From contig JAGKSX010000099.1 of assembly GCA_018993155.1 (NCBI GenBank), forward strand, positions 1 to 64,000: a stretch of 64,000 bases of DNA, read 5' to 3'. The notes under the pieces are model-generated. The model was not told where the DNA came from. It did no database searches and worked only from the letters and a program-made list of their open reading frames with translations. Shown in pieces: positions 58,223 through 64,000 of this stretch. A program made the translations under genes and the position numbers. How positions within the stretch are numbered: position 1 is the stretch's first letter; every line of letters starts with the position of its first letter. Source of the stretch: Hydrogenophaga sp. GTDB taxonomy: Bacteria; Pseudomonadota; Gammaproteobacteria; Burkholderiales; Burkholderiaceae_C.

Positions 58223-59440
58223 ATGACCGACCTGATCACGATCCGGCGCCCCGACGACTGGCACCTGCATCTTCGCGATGGCGACGTGCTGGCCACCGTG
58301 CTGCCCTACACCTCAGGGTGGTTCGGGCGGGCGATGGTCATGCCCAACCTCCAGCCGCCGGTGACCACGGTGGAGGCGGCCCGCGCCTACCGGGCGCGCA
58401 TCCTGGCCGCGGTGCCCGCAGGCGATCGCTTCACGCCCCTGATGGCCGCCTACCTCTGCGACCACACGCCGCCCGACGAATTGCGCCGTGGCCACGAAGA
58501 GGGCGTGTTCAGCGCCGTCAAGCTGTACCCGTCGGGCGCCACCACGCATTCGGAATTTGGCGTGACGGACATGGCCAAGGTGGCCCGGGCGCTGGAGTGC
58601 ATGCAGGCCATCGGCATGCCGCTGCTGCTGCACGGTGAGAGCACGGACCCGGCGGTGGACGTGTTCGATCGCGAGGCGGTGTTTCTCGAGCGCACGCTGC
58701 AGCCGCTGCTGCGCGACTTCCCCGCGCTGAAGGTGGTGCTGGAGCACATCACCACCGAAGAGGCGGCGCAAGTGGTGCGGTCCAATCACAGCGGGCGCCT
58801 GGGCGCGACCATCACGCCGCAGCATCTTCTGTTCAACCGCAACGCCATCTTCACCCAGGGCATCCGGCCGCACTTCTACTGCCTGCCGATCCTGAAGCGG
58901 GAGCGCCACCGGCTGGCCCTGATCCAGGTGGCGACCTCGGGCGACGCCCGTTTTTTCCTGGGCACCGACTCGGCGCCCCACGCGCGCGCGCTGAAGGAAT
59001 CCGCCTGCGGCTGCGCTGGGATCTTCAACGCGCCCACCGCCCTGGCGGCCTACGCCACGGTCTTCGATCAGGCCGGCGCGCTGGATCGCCTGGAGGCCTT
59101 TGCGAGCCTCAACGGGCCCCGGTTCTACGGCCTCTCGCCCAACGAGGACACCCTCACCCTGCTGCGCGCGCCGCAAACGGTGCCCGACAACGTGGCGCTG
59201 CCCGGCGGCGCGGCGATCCACCCTTTCCTGGGCGGGAGCACCGTGCCCTGGCAGGTGCGCCCGGCGCCATCCCCATCGCTCACCCACGGCCCGGAGCCTG
59301 CCCATGAAATCGTCCGTTCGTCCCCATCGCACGCGGGTGCGCCGCAGGAGGGTGCGCAACCGGGGGAGGGCGCCCGTTCGACGCGGGTATGTCTTTTCCA
59401 GCGGGTGCCCTATATTCTCTTTTTTGATTCGACCGAGTGA
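58223..59440 (+). CDS. pyrC: Class II dihydroorotase with an unusual C-terminal tail
   Basis: 405 residues; E. coli-type PyrC has ~348. Metal site His14-x-His16 (DDWHLHLRDG), carbamylated Lys100 (AVKLYPSGATTHSE), LLHGEST, LEHITT and GTDSAPHA are all present. It opens or closes the dihydroorotate ring. After about residue 345 the sequence turns into a Pro/Ser/Gly-rich tail of ~60 residues that runs into the next promoter. The tail looks like readthrough past the old stop and may be dispensable. ATG at 58223, 11 bases after the carbamoylase gene. Confidence 0.92.
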   Translation: MTDLITIRRPDDWHLHLRDGDVLATVLPYTSGWFGRAMVMPNLQPPVTTVEAARAYRARILAAVPAGDRFTPLMAAYLCDHTPPDELRRGHEEGVFSAVKLYPSGATTHSEFGVTDMAKVARALECMQAIGMPLLLHGESTDPAVDVFDREAVFLERTLQPLLRDFPALKVVLEHITTEEAAQVVRSNHSGRLGATITPQHLLFNRNAIFTQGIRPHFYCLPILKRERHRLALIQVATSGDARFFLGTDSAPHARALKESACGCAGIFNAPTALAAYATVFDQAGALDRLEAFASLNGPRFYGLSPNEDTLTLLRAPQTVPDNVALPGGAAIHPFLGGSTVPWQVRPAPSPSLTHGPEPAHEIVRSSPSHAGAPQEGAQPGEGARSTRVCLFQRVPYILFFDSTE

Positions 59441-59447
59441 AAAAGAG
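59411..59447 (+). promoter_or_regulatory. Promoter and operator of the XRE regulator gene
   Basis: TATATT (59411-59416) is a -10 candidate with no good -35. The reverse of ATCAAAAAAGA is at 59418-59428, matching the operon promoter. CTCTTTTT (59417-59424) and AAAAAGAG (59440-59447) form an inverted repeat whose second arm is the ribosome-binding region. The site lies inside the pyrC tail. Confidence 0.55.
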
Positions 59448-60368
59448 ATGAGCACACCCGTCTTGCCACCAGCTTCCTCGATTGACTACGCGGACCTGGG
59501 CAACCGGCTCAAGGCCTACCGCATCGGCGCGTCGCTGCAGGCTGAGGATGTGGCCGAGCAGCTCGGCGTGTCGCGCGCGGTGGTGTACCGCATGGAGAAG
59601 GGCGAGATCGTCAAGATCGAGACCCTGGAGAGGCTGGCCCAGCTGCTGAACACGTCGCTGGCCTCCTTGCTGGGGGTGGAAGTCGAGTACTACTCGAACG
59701 CCCTGGGCCTGTTCGAACGCATGCGCCAGCTCGAGCAGACATCCGACCGCATCCTGGCCCACTTCGAACCCATTTCCTTGCTGCTGACCTCCGACGAGTA
59801 CCTGACGCACCTGCGGGAAATGCTGCTCGAGGCCTCGCCAAAACCCCAGGGCAAAGCGCGCCAGGGCGAAGTGGAGGACATGCTGACCATCCTGGCCGAG
59901 CGTCGGCGGTTCTTCGAGCAGCGCCGCATGAGCATCGTGAGCCTGATCGGCATGCGCGAGCTGGAGCGCTTCGTGCTGACGGGGCTGGTCGGGCGGGTCG
60001 ATCTCCCGCACGAGGTCCGGATGCAGCGCGTGCGGGCCGCGCGCAACGAAGTGGTGCGCATTGCCGATCTGATGGAGAGCGAGCCGCTGAATGTGCAGAT
60101 CGGCCTGATCGACGACGCCATGCCCTCGTCGACCTTCCAGCTGTTTTCCGGGAACCAGCGCACCGTGCTGGCGGTGAGCCCCTTCAGGCTGGGCGAGTTG
60201 CCCAACGTGCGCAACGGCATTGCCACCGTGACCGCCTCACCCGAGGCCGTGCGCCTGTACGAGGACATGATCGGCCGCCTCTGGAAGAGCGCCTACAAGG
60301 GCCGCACGGGCGCGCAGCGCTTGCGGCGCCTGCTGGAGCGGGTGGATGCATTGACGGAGTTGCCATGA
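59448..60368 (+). CDS. XRE-family regulator of the orotate operon
   Basis: 306 residues. The N-terminal helix-turn-helix (residues about 18-75) reads LGNRLKAYRIGASLQAEDVA, then EQLGVSRAVVYRMEKGEIVKI. The remaining ~230 residues are alpha/beta without a family I can name, probably ligand sensing (NVQIGLIDDAMPSSTFQLFS). It lies inside the operon between pyrC and the phosphoribosyltransferase gene and has its own promoter. Control of the operon in response to orotate, dihydroorotate or UMP is inferred. Its stop overlaps the next gene's ATG. Confidence 0.87.
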   Translation: MSTPVLPPASSIDYADLGNRLKAYRIGASLQAEDVAEQLGVSRAVVYRMEKGEIVKIETLERLAQLLNTSLASLLGVEVEYYSNALGLFERMRQLEQTSDRILAHFEPISLLLTSDEYLTHLREMLLEASPKPQGKARQGEVEDMLTILAERRRFFEQRRMSIVSLIGMRELERFVLTGLVGRVDLPHEVRMQRVRAARNEVVRIADLMESEPLNVQIGLIDDAMPSSTFQLFSGNQRTVLAVSPFRLGELPNVRNGIATVTASPEAVRLYEDMIGRLWKSAYKGRTGAQRLRRLLERVDALTELP

Positions 60369-61048
60369 TGCCCAACCCATCCTCCGCCCATGCGGTGGCC
60401 GAGCTGCTGATCGAGGCGGGCTGCGTCAGCTGCCGGACCGATGAGCCTTTCCGCTTGCCATCGGGCTGGGCCAGCCCGGTGTACATGGATTGCCGTCGAC
60501 TGATTTCGTTTCCACGGACGCGGCAGGTGCTGCTTGAGCAGGCCCTGGCCCGGCTTCGCGCCGCCGGCGCCCTGGAGGGCCTGGCCGCCGTGGCGGGCGG
60601 GGAGTCCAGCGGCATCGCCTTCGCGGCCTGGATGGCGGATGCCTTGAACCTGCCCCTGCAATACGTTCGCAAGCGCGCCGTGGGCCAGGCCCAGGTGGAA
60701 GGCGTGGTGGCGCCCGGCTCGGCGGTGCTGCTCGTGGACGACCTGATGGCCGCGGGCCTGTCCAAGCTCACGTTCTGCCAGGCCCTGCGCGCGCGGGGTG
60801 CCGTGGTCCGCGACGTCTTCGTGGTGTTCGACTACGGCACCTTCGATGCCACGGCGATGCTGCACGCGCACCAGATGCGTGTGCATGCCCTGTGCACCTG
60901 GCAGGACGTGCTCGATGCCGCGCGCGGGCGCGATGGGTTCGACCCATCGGCCGTCGCGGAATGGGCCGCATTTCTTCGAAACCCGGGGGCGTGGTCCGAG
61001 GCCCATGGTGGCATCGCATCCTCCCCCGTGTCCCCTGTCCCCGCCTAA
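60365..61048 (+). CDS. Orotate phosphoribosyltransferase-like protein
   Basis: 227 residues. The type I phosphoribosyltransferase fold is clear: PFRLPSGWASPVYMDCR matches the orotate-binding hood of PyrE, VAGGESSGIAFA and LPLQYVRKRAVGQAQVEG match the flexible loop. The PRPP motif reads VLLVDDLMAAGLSK with Asp125-Asp126, but the Thr normally after the second hydrophobic residue is Ala. That change could weaken PRPP binding or mark a new role. It would make OMP from imported orotate. Overlaps the regulator gene by four bases. A housekeeping pyrE may exist elsewhere. Confidence 0.83.
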   Translation: MMPNPSSAHAVAELLIEAGCVSCRTDEPFRLPSGWASPVYMDCRRLISFPRTRQVLLEQALARLRAAGALEGLAAVAGGESSGIAFAAWMADALNLPLQYVRKRAVGQAQVEGVVAPGSAVLLVDDLMAAGLSKLTFCQALRARGAVVRDVFVVFDYGTFDATAMLHAHQMRVHALCTWQDVLDAARGRDGFDPSAVAEWAAFLRNPGAWSEAHGGIASSPVSPVPA

Positions 61049-61063
61049 AGGAGAACCTCCGGC

Positions 61064-61390
61064 ATGACTTTTCAACACATCGCGCAGACGTTTGCGCAGG
61101 GCCTGGCGGGAACCGACCAGTTCAAGGCGTTCTACAAAGGCGCGTTCGCCCTCATGAAGACGGATCCGGCCAACGCCGCGCTGTATTTCGTGGTGGGCGT
61201 CGCGGCCCATTCCTATGTGCAGAAGTTCGAGGACCAGGCGGTGGACCCCGCGCAGGCGGACCAGGCCAAGGCGACGCTCGACGCGTTCAATGCGCGCTTG
61301 CTGGCGTCGCTGTCCCAGTCGCCCGAGGAGCGCCTGGCCGCGGTGAGCGCCGTGGCGCTCGACTACGAGTGGAACGTCCAGGCGTTCTGA
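61064..61390 (+). CDS. Unknown 108-residue protein of the orotate operon
   Basis: 108 residues, predicted all-helical and soluble. Notable pieces are TFAQGLAGTDQFKAFYKGAF, YFVVGVAAHSYVQKFED and a C-terminal ALDYEWNVQAF. No family recognised, no cysteine or metal motif. AAGGAG ten bases upstream of ATG 61064 supports real translation. Close spacing (15 bases each side) ties it to the phosphoribosyltransferase-like and LOG-type genes, so it may be a small partner or allosteric subunit of one of them. Confidence 0.65.
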   Translation: MTFQHIAQTFAQGLAGTDQFKAFYKGAFALMKTDPANAALYFVVGVAAHSYVQKFEDQAVDPAQADQAKATLDAFNARLLASLSQSPEERLAAVSAVALDYEWNVQAF

Positions 61391-61405
61391 ACGTCCCTGG
61401 GTGCC

Positions 61406-61930
61406 ATGGCCGTCATCGGCGTCATGGGTTCGGGCTCCCGACCCTGGAACCGGCTCGCCAAACCACTGGGCGCGTGGATCGCCGAGGCCGGCCACCACCT
61501 GCTCACAGGCGGTGGCCAGGGCGTGATGGCGAGCGTGGGCAAGGCGTTTCACGAACACCCCGGCCGACGCGGTTGCGCCATCGGGGTGCTGCCTACCCTG
61601 GCCGACCCCGAGCGCGGTTTCCGGCCGCTGGAGGGCTACCCCAACGCGCATGTCGACATCCGGATCGTCACGCCGCTCCCGCGCCGTGCCGCATCCGATC
61701 CACCCGAGCTGCACACGCGCAACCACGTGAACGTGCTGAGCAGCGACGTCGTCGTGGCCTTGCCGGGTGCGCACGGCACCCACGATGAGGTGCGCCTGTG
61801 CCTGGCGTTCCACAAACCCGTCATCGGCTTCGGGCCGCAGGCGCAGTTTGCGGACATGCCGGGCGAGCTGTTGGTCGTGCAGCGCCTCGAGCGCGTCGTC
61901 GCGTTCATCGAAGACCAGCTGAAAGCCTGA
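61406..61930 (+). CDS. LOG-family (SLOG) nucleotide phosphoribohydrolase-like protein
   Basis: 174 residues, Rossmann-like. VIGVMGSGSRPWNRLAK at the start, LLTGGGQGVMASVGKAF near residue 35, and PGAHGTHDEVRLCL near residue 123 correspond to the TGGG and PGGxGTxxE motifs of LOG/TIGR00725 proteins. Relatives cleave the N-glycosidic bond of nucleoside monophosphates; E. coli PpnN does this with pyrimidine and purine nucleotides. Here PGGxGTxxE is PGAHGTHDE, keeping the catalytic Glu. In this operon it may recycle or drain UMP/OMP. Last gene of the operon. Confidence 0.8.
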   Translation: MAVIGVMGSGSRPWNRLAKPLGAWIAEAGHHLLTGGGQGVMASVGKAFHEHPGRRGCAIGVLPTLADPERGFRPLEGYPNAHVDIRIVTPLPRRAASDPPELHTRNHVNVLSSDVVVALPGAHGTHDEVRLCLAFHKPVIGFGPQAQFADMPGELLVVQRLERVVAFIEDQLKA

Positions 61931-61957
61931 TCCCTTCGTCCCTCGGCGCGCGCGCGT

Positions 61958-62665
61958 TCAGGCGCCGTTGCCGTAGTCCAGCCTGGGGTACCAGTCGGTG
62001 CCGCGCCCGCCCGGCGTGAGGTCCAGGATGTTCCACAGCGGCGTGGGGTCGGGTGCGCCGCGAGGGTCCTGGCCCGGGTCGGCCGTGCCGCCGAGCTCGG
62101 AGCCCCAGAAGTGCCGCACCTGGCCGTCGCGCCGCACCCAGACATCGAGCGCGGGCCACTCCTCGCCATTCGGTGCCAGGCCCCGGTAGTCGCGCGCGAA
62201 GCGGTCGCCCACCGTCGCGTAGAACTTCAGGTTCTTCCAGCCCCGCTCGCGCGCGAAGGCCAGCTGCCGCTCCACCGGCGAACGGCCGATCACCGCCAGC
62301 GCCACGTGCTGCGAGAGGTCGCGCGCGGGAATGTCGAGCGAGCCGATGAACGCGGTGCACATCGGGCAGGGCCGCTCGCGTTGAGGCCCGTACATCCAGA
62401 AGTAGGTCACCAGCGTTTCGTGCGCGTCGAACAGCGCCTTCCAGCCCACCGTCTTGCCGTTCTCGTCGCGGAACTCATAGTCGGCCGCCACGCCGCCCGG
62501 CGGCAGCGCGCGCCGCTGCGCGGCCACGCGCTCGATGTGGCGCCGCAGTTCGATCTCTTCGGCCAGCAGCGCCGTGCGCGCCGTGCGGTATTCGCTGCTG
62601 TCGTTGGGGTAGGGCTGGCTGGCCGCCCGGGCCAGGGCGGTGGCGGGCTGGAGGGAGGCGGTCAT
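61958..62665 (-). CDS. DUF899 thioredoxin-like family protein
   Basis: 235 residues. DUF899 proteins have a thioredoxin-like fold: here YFWMYGPQRERPCPMCTAF carries the CPMC motif, followed by HVALAVIGRSPVERQLAFA and NLKFYATVGDRFARDY. The C-terminus has HFWGSEL and NILDLTPGGRGTDWYPRLDYG. The cellular role is unknown, and it is usually associated with glutathione- or thiol-linked chemistry. Alone on the minus strand; it converges with the end of the operon. Confidence 0.88.
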   Translation of the reverse strand: MTASLQPATALARAASQPYPNDSSEYRTARTALLAEEIELRRHIERVAAQRRALPPGGVAADYEFRDENGKTVGWKALFDAHETLVTYFWMYGPQRERPCPMCTAFIGSLDIPARDLSQHVALAVIGRSPVERQLAFARERGWKNLKFYATVGDRFARDYRGLAPNGEEWPALDVWVRRDGQVRHFWGSELGGTADPGQDPRGAPDPTPLWNILDLTPGGRGTDWYPRLDYGNGA

Positions 62666-62753
62666 CGGAGGTCCTTTCCGGGTGCTCGGGGCACCAGCCT
62701 AAGGCTTTCCCGAGCGCCTGTTGGTGCGGTACCTCACGCAGCGCCCGCCAGGC

Positions 62754-63152
62754 TCAGAGGTGCGCGAAGAACGCCGGCGCGGACGGCCGGTCGTGCAGGC
62801 CGTCGATGTAGGTGATCGGCACCTTCGACAGCTCTTCGTCCGTCACATCGTTCAGGCAGCCCAGGTTCACGCCGATCATCTGGCCCATCGGCGTGTCGTT
62901 GCCGATGCCGAAGCTGCGCACACCACAGTGCCTGCAGAAGAGGTGGTGGTTCTTCATCGTGTTGAAGCGGTAGAGCGTGAGGTCCGCCTCGCCGCTCAGC
63001 AGGCGGAAGTGCTCGGGCGTTGCCACCGCCGGCCAGAAGCGGTTGCGCCGGCAGATGGAGCAGTTGCAGCGGTAGCTGCTTTGCGCGAGGTCCAGGTCGG
63101 CCTCGAAGGTGACGGCGCCGCAATGGCAACTGCCGTGGTAGGTCTTGAGCAT
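62754..63152 (-). CDS. GFA-family zinc protein (glutathione-dependent formaldehyde-activating-like)
   Basis: 132 residues. Zinc ligands appear as YHGSCHCGAV (Cys pair), CNCSICRR and FCRHCGVRSFG, the full GFA pattern of the Mss4-like fold. Founding members were thought to join glutathione and formaldehyde, but most have unknown function. ATG at 63152. It diverges from the FAD monooxygenase gene over 78 bases and follows no obvious partner. Confidence 0.9.
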   Translation of the reverse strand: MLKTYHGSCHCGAVTFEADLDLAQSSYRCNCSICRRNRFWPAVATPEHFRLLSGEADLTLYRFNTMKNHHLFCRHCGVRSFGIGNDTPMGQMIGVNLGCLNDVTDEELSKVPITYIDGLHDRPSAPAFFAHL

Positions 63153-63230
63153 GGCGACTCCTCGGGCGTGGCGGGAGGGCGTGGTGTCGGCCAATATAGC
63201 CGGCCCCGCCCAGGCGGCACAATCGCGCGC

Positions 63231-64000
63231 ATGAACCAACAGGTGATCGTGGCGGGCGGTGGCATTGGTGGACTGGCTTGCGCCCTGGCGCTGGCCCGCG
63301 CGGGCATGCGCTCGGTGGTGCTGGAACAGGCCGAGGCCTTTGGCGAGGTGGGGGCGGGCCTGCAGCTCGGGCCGAACGCGGTGCGCGTGCTGGCCGAGTG
63401 GGGCCTGATGGACGCCCTGCAGTCCTGCGCCGCGTTCCCGGAGGCGCTGCGCGTGCGCGACGCCCACCGCGCGAATCAGCTCGGCCACCTGCGCCTGGGC
63501 GCCCTGGCGCTGGCGCGCCACGGGCAGCACTACGCCACCCTGCACCGCGCCGACCTGCACGGCCTGCTGCTGGCCGCGGTGCAGCGCCGACCCGAAGTGC
63601 AGCTGCGGTTGGGCGCGCGGCTGGCGAGCTGGACGGAAGACGGCGAGGGTGTGCAGGTGGCGCTGGACGGCGGCGAGACGCTGTCGGGCGAGGCGCTGAT
63701 CGGCTGCGATGGCCTGTGGAGCCGGGTGCGCGCCGGCCTGCTCGGCGGGCCGGCCGTGCGCGCCACCGGCCACCTGGCCTACCGGGGCATGGTGCGCTCG
63801 GTGGACCTGCCCACGCCCCTGCGCGCCAACCTCGTCACGGCCTGGCTGGCGCCGCGCCTGCACGTGGTGCACTACCCGGTGAAGCAGGGCGACTGGTTCA
63901 ACCTCGTGGCGGTCGTGCACGGCAGCCTGCCGCCCGGCGACGACCCCCAGGCGTGGACGCACGAGGCCCACGCCAGCGACCTGCGGCGCGCCCTGGGCCC
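63231..64000 (+). CDS. FAD-dependent aromatic monooxygenase, 3' end missing
   Basis: The first ~256 residues of a group A flavin monooxygenase; the gene continues past the right edge. VIVAGGGIGGLACALALARAG (FAD loop) opens the protein at residue 5, and ALIGCDGLWSRVRAGLLG is the second FAD motif. AYRGMVRS and VVHYPVKQGDWFNLVAVV resemble salicylate and 3-hydroxybenzoate 6-hydroxylases. These hydroxylate aromatic acids with NAD(P)H and oxygen. Substrate cannot be set. ATG at 63231. Confidence 0.88.
   Translation, partial: MNQQVIVAGGGIGGLACALALARAGMRSVVLEQAEAFGEVGAGLQLGPNAVRVLAEWGLMDALQSCAAFPEALRVRDAHRANQLGHLRLGALALARHGQHYATLHRADLHGLLLAAVQRRPEVQLRLGARLASWTEDGEGVQVALDGGETLSGEALIGCDGLWSRVRAGLLGGPAVRATGHLAYRGMVRSVDLPTPLRANLVTAWLAPRLHVVHYPVKQGDWFNLVAVVHGSLPPGDDPQAWTHEAHASDLRRALG

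Overview
This high-GC window looks like two bacterial genomes joined end to end. Bases 1 to about 34,150 carry an alphaproteobacterial chromosome segment of Caulobacteraceae type, closest in feel to Brevundimonas. The signs are a split, permuted tmRNA gene, SspB-alpha, and the run rpsB-tsf-pyrH-frr-uppS-cdsA-dxr-rseP-bamA-skp-lpxD-fabZ-lpxA-lpxI-lpxB. Bases from about 34,150 to the end carry a betaproteobacterial segment of Comamonadaceae type (Hydrogenophaga/Acidovorax-like): sdhCDAB-sdhE-gltA, mdh, a CitE-like gene, acnB, acnA and family-typical intergenic hairpin repeats. The seam lies inside gltA. The upstream half of its product reads as beta-type and the downstream half as alpha-type, and they meet in a universally conserved stretch (34,124-34,189). 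An assembly chimera is the most likely cause. Taxonomy is from recalled protein and synteny patterns, not from a search.

Left part. 1-2 kb: sspB, two-piece tmRNA (ssrA) and miaA. 2-5 kb: mrp/apbC, an old-yellow-enzyme oxidoreductase and a membrane hydroxylase/desaturase. 5-8.5 kb: a leftward thyA-folA operon interrupted by a two-gene cassette (DUF2188 plus an unclassified Rossmann-like protein). 8.5-18 kb: a KARI-like gene, two tRNAs, a stand-alone receiver protein, a GNAT, oligopeptidase B, a trypsin-like protease, an acyl-CoA dehydrogenase, cytochrome b561 and an M23 lipoprotein pair. 18-33 kb: the translation, isoprenoid, outer-membrane and lipid A superoperon, transcribed rightward with many stop/start overlaps, then cspA. 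Several promoters here share a TTGC...-17/18-TA... layout.

Right part. 34-50 kb: a TCA-cycle region. A leftward gntR-sdhCDAB-sdhE-gltA unit diverges from mdh-citE-like-acnB, followed by a MmyB-type regulator, two small membrane proteins and acnA. 49-53.5 kb: a membrane-anchored trypsin-like protease and a moxR-DUF58-VWA unit. 53.8-61.9 kb: a nine-gene rightward operon encoding an MFS transporter, a PyrK/PyrD1B-type dihydroorotate dehydrogenase, an M20 carbamoylase, a dihydroorotase, an XRE regulator, an orotate phosphoribosyltransferase-like protein, an unknown 108-residue protein and a LOG-type protein. Together these enzymes spell the reductive route orotate -> dihydroorotate -> N-carbamoyl-aspartate -> aspartate + NH3 + CO2. 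I read the operon as an orotate uptake and utilisation system rather than biosynthesis. An 11-bp motif shared by the operon promoter and the regulator promoter is a candidate operator. 62-64 kb: DUF899 and GFA proteins and a truncated FAD monooxygenase.
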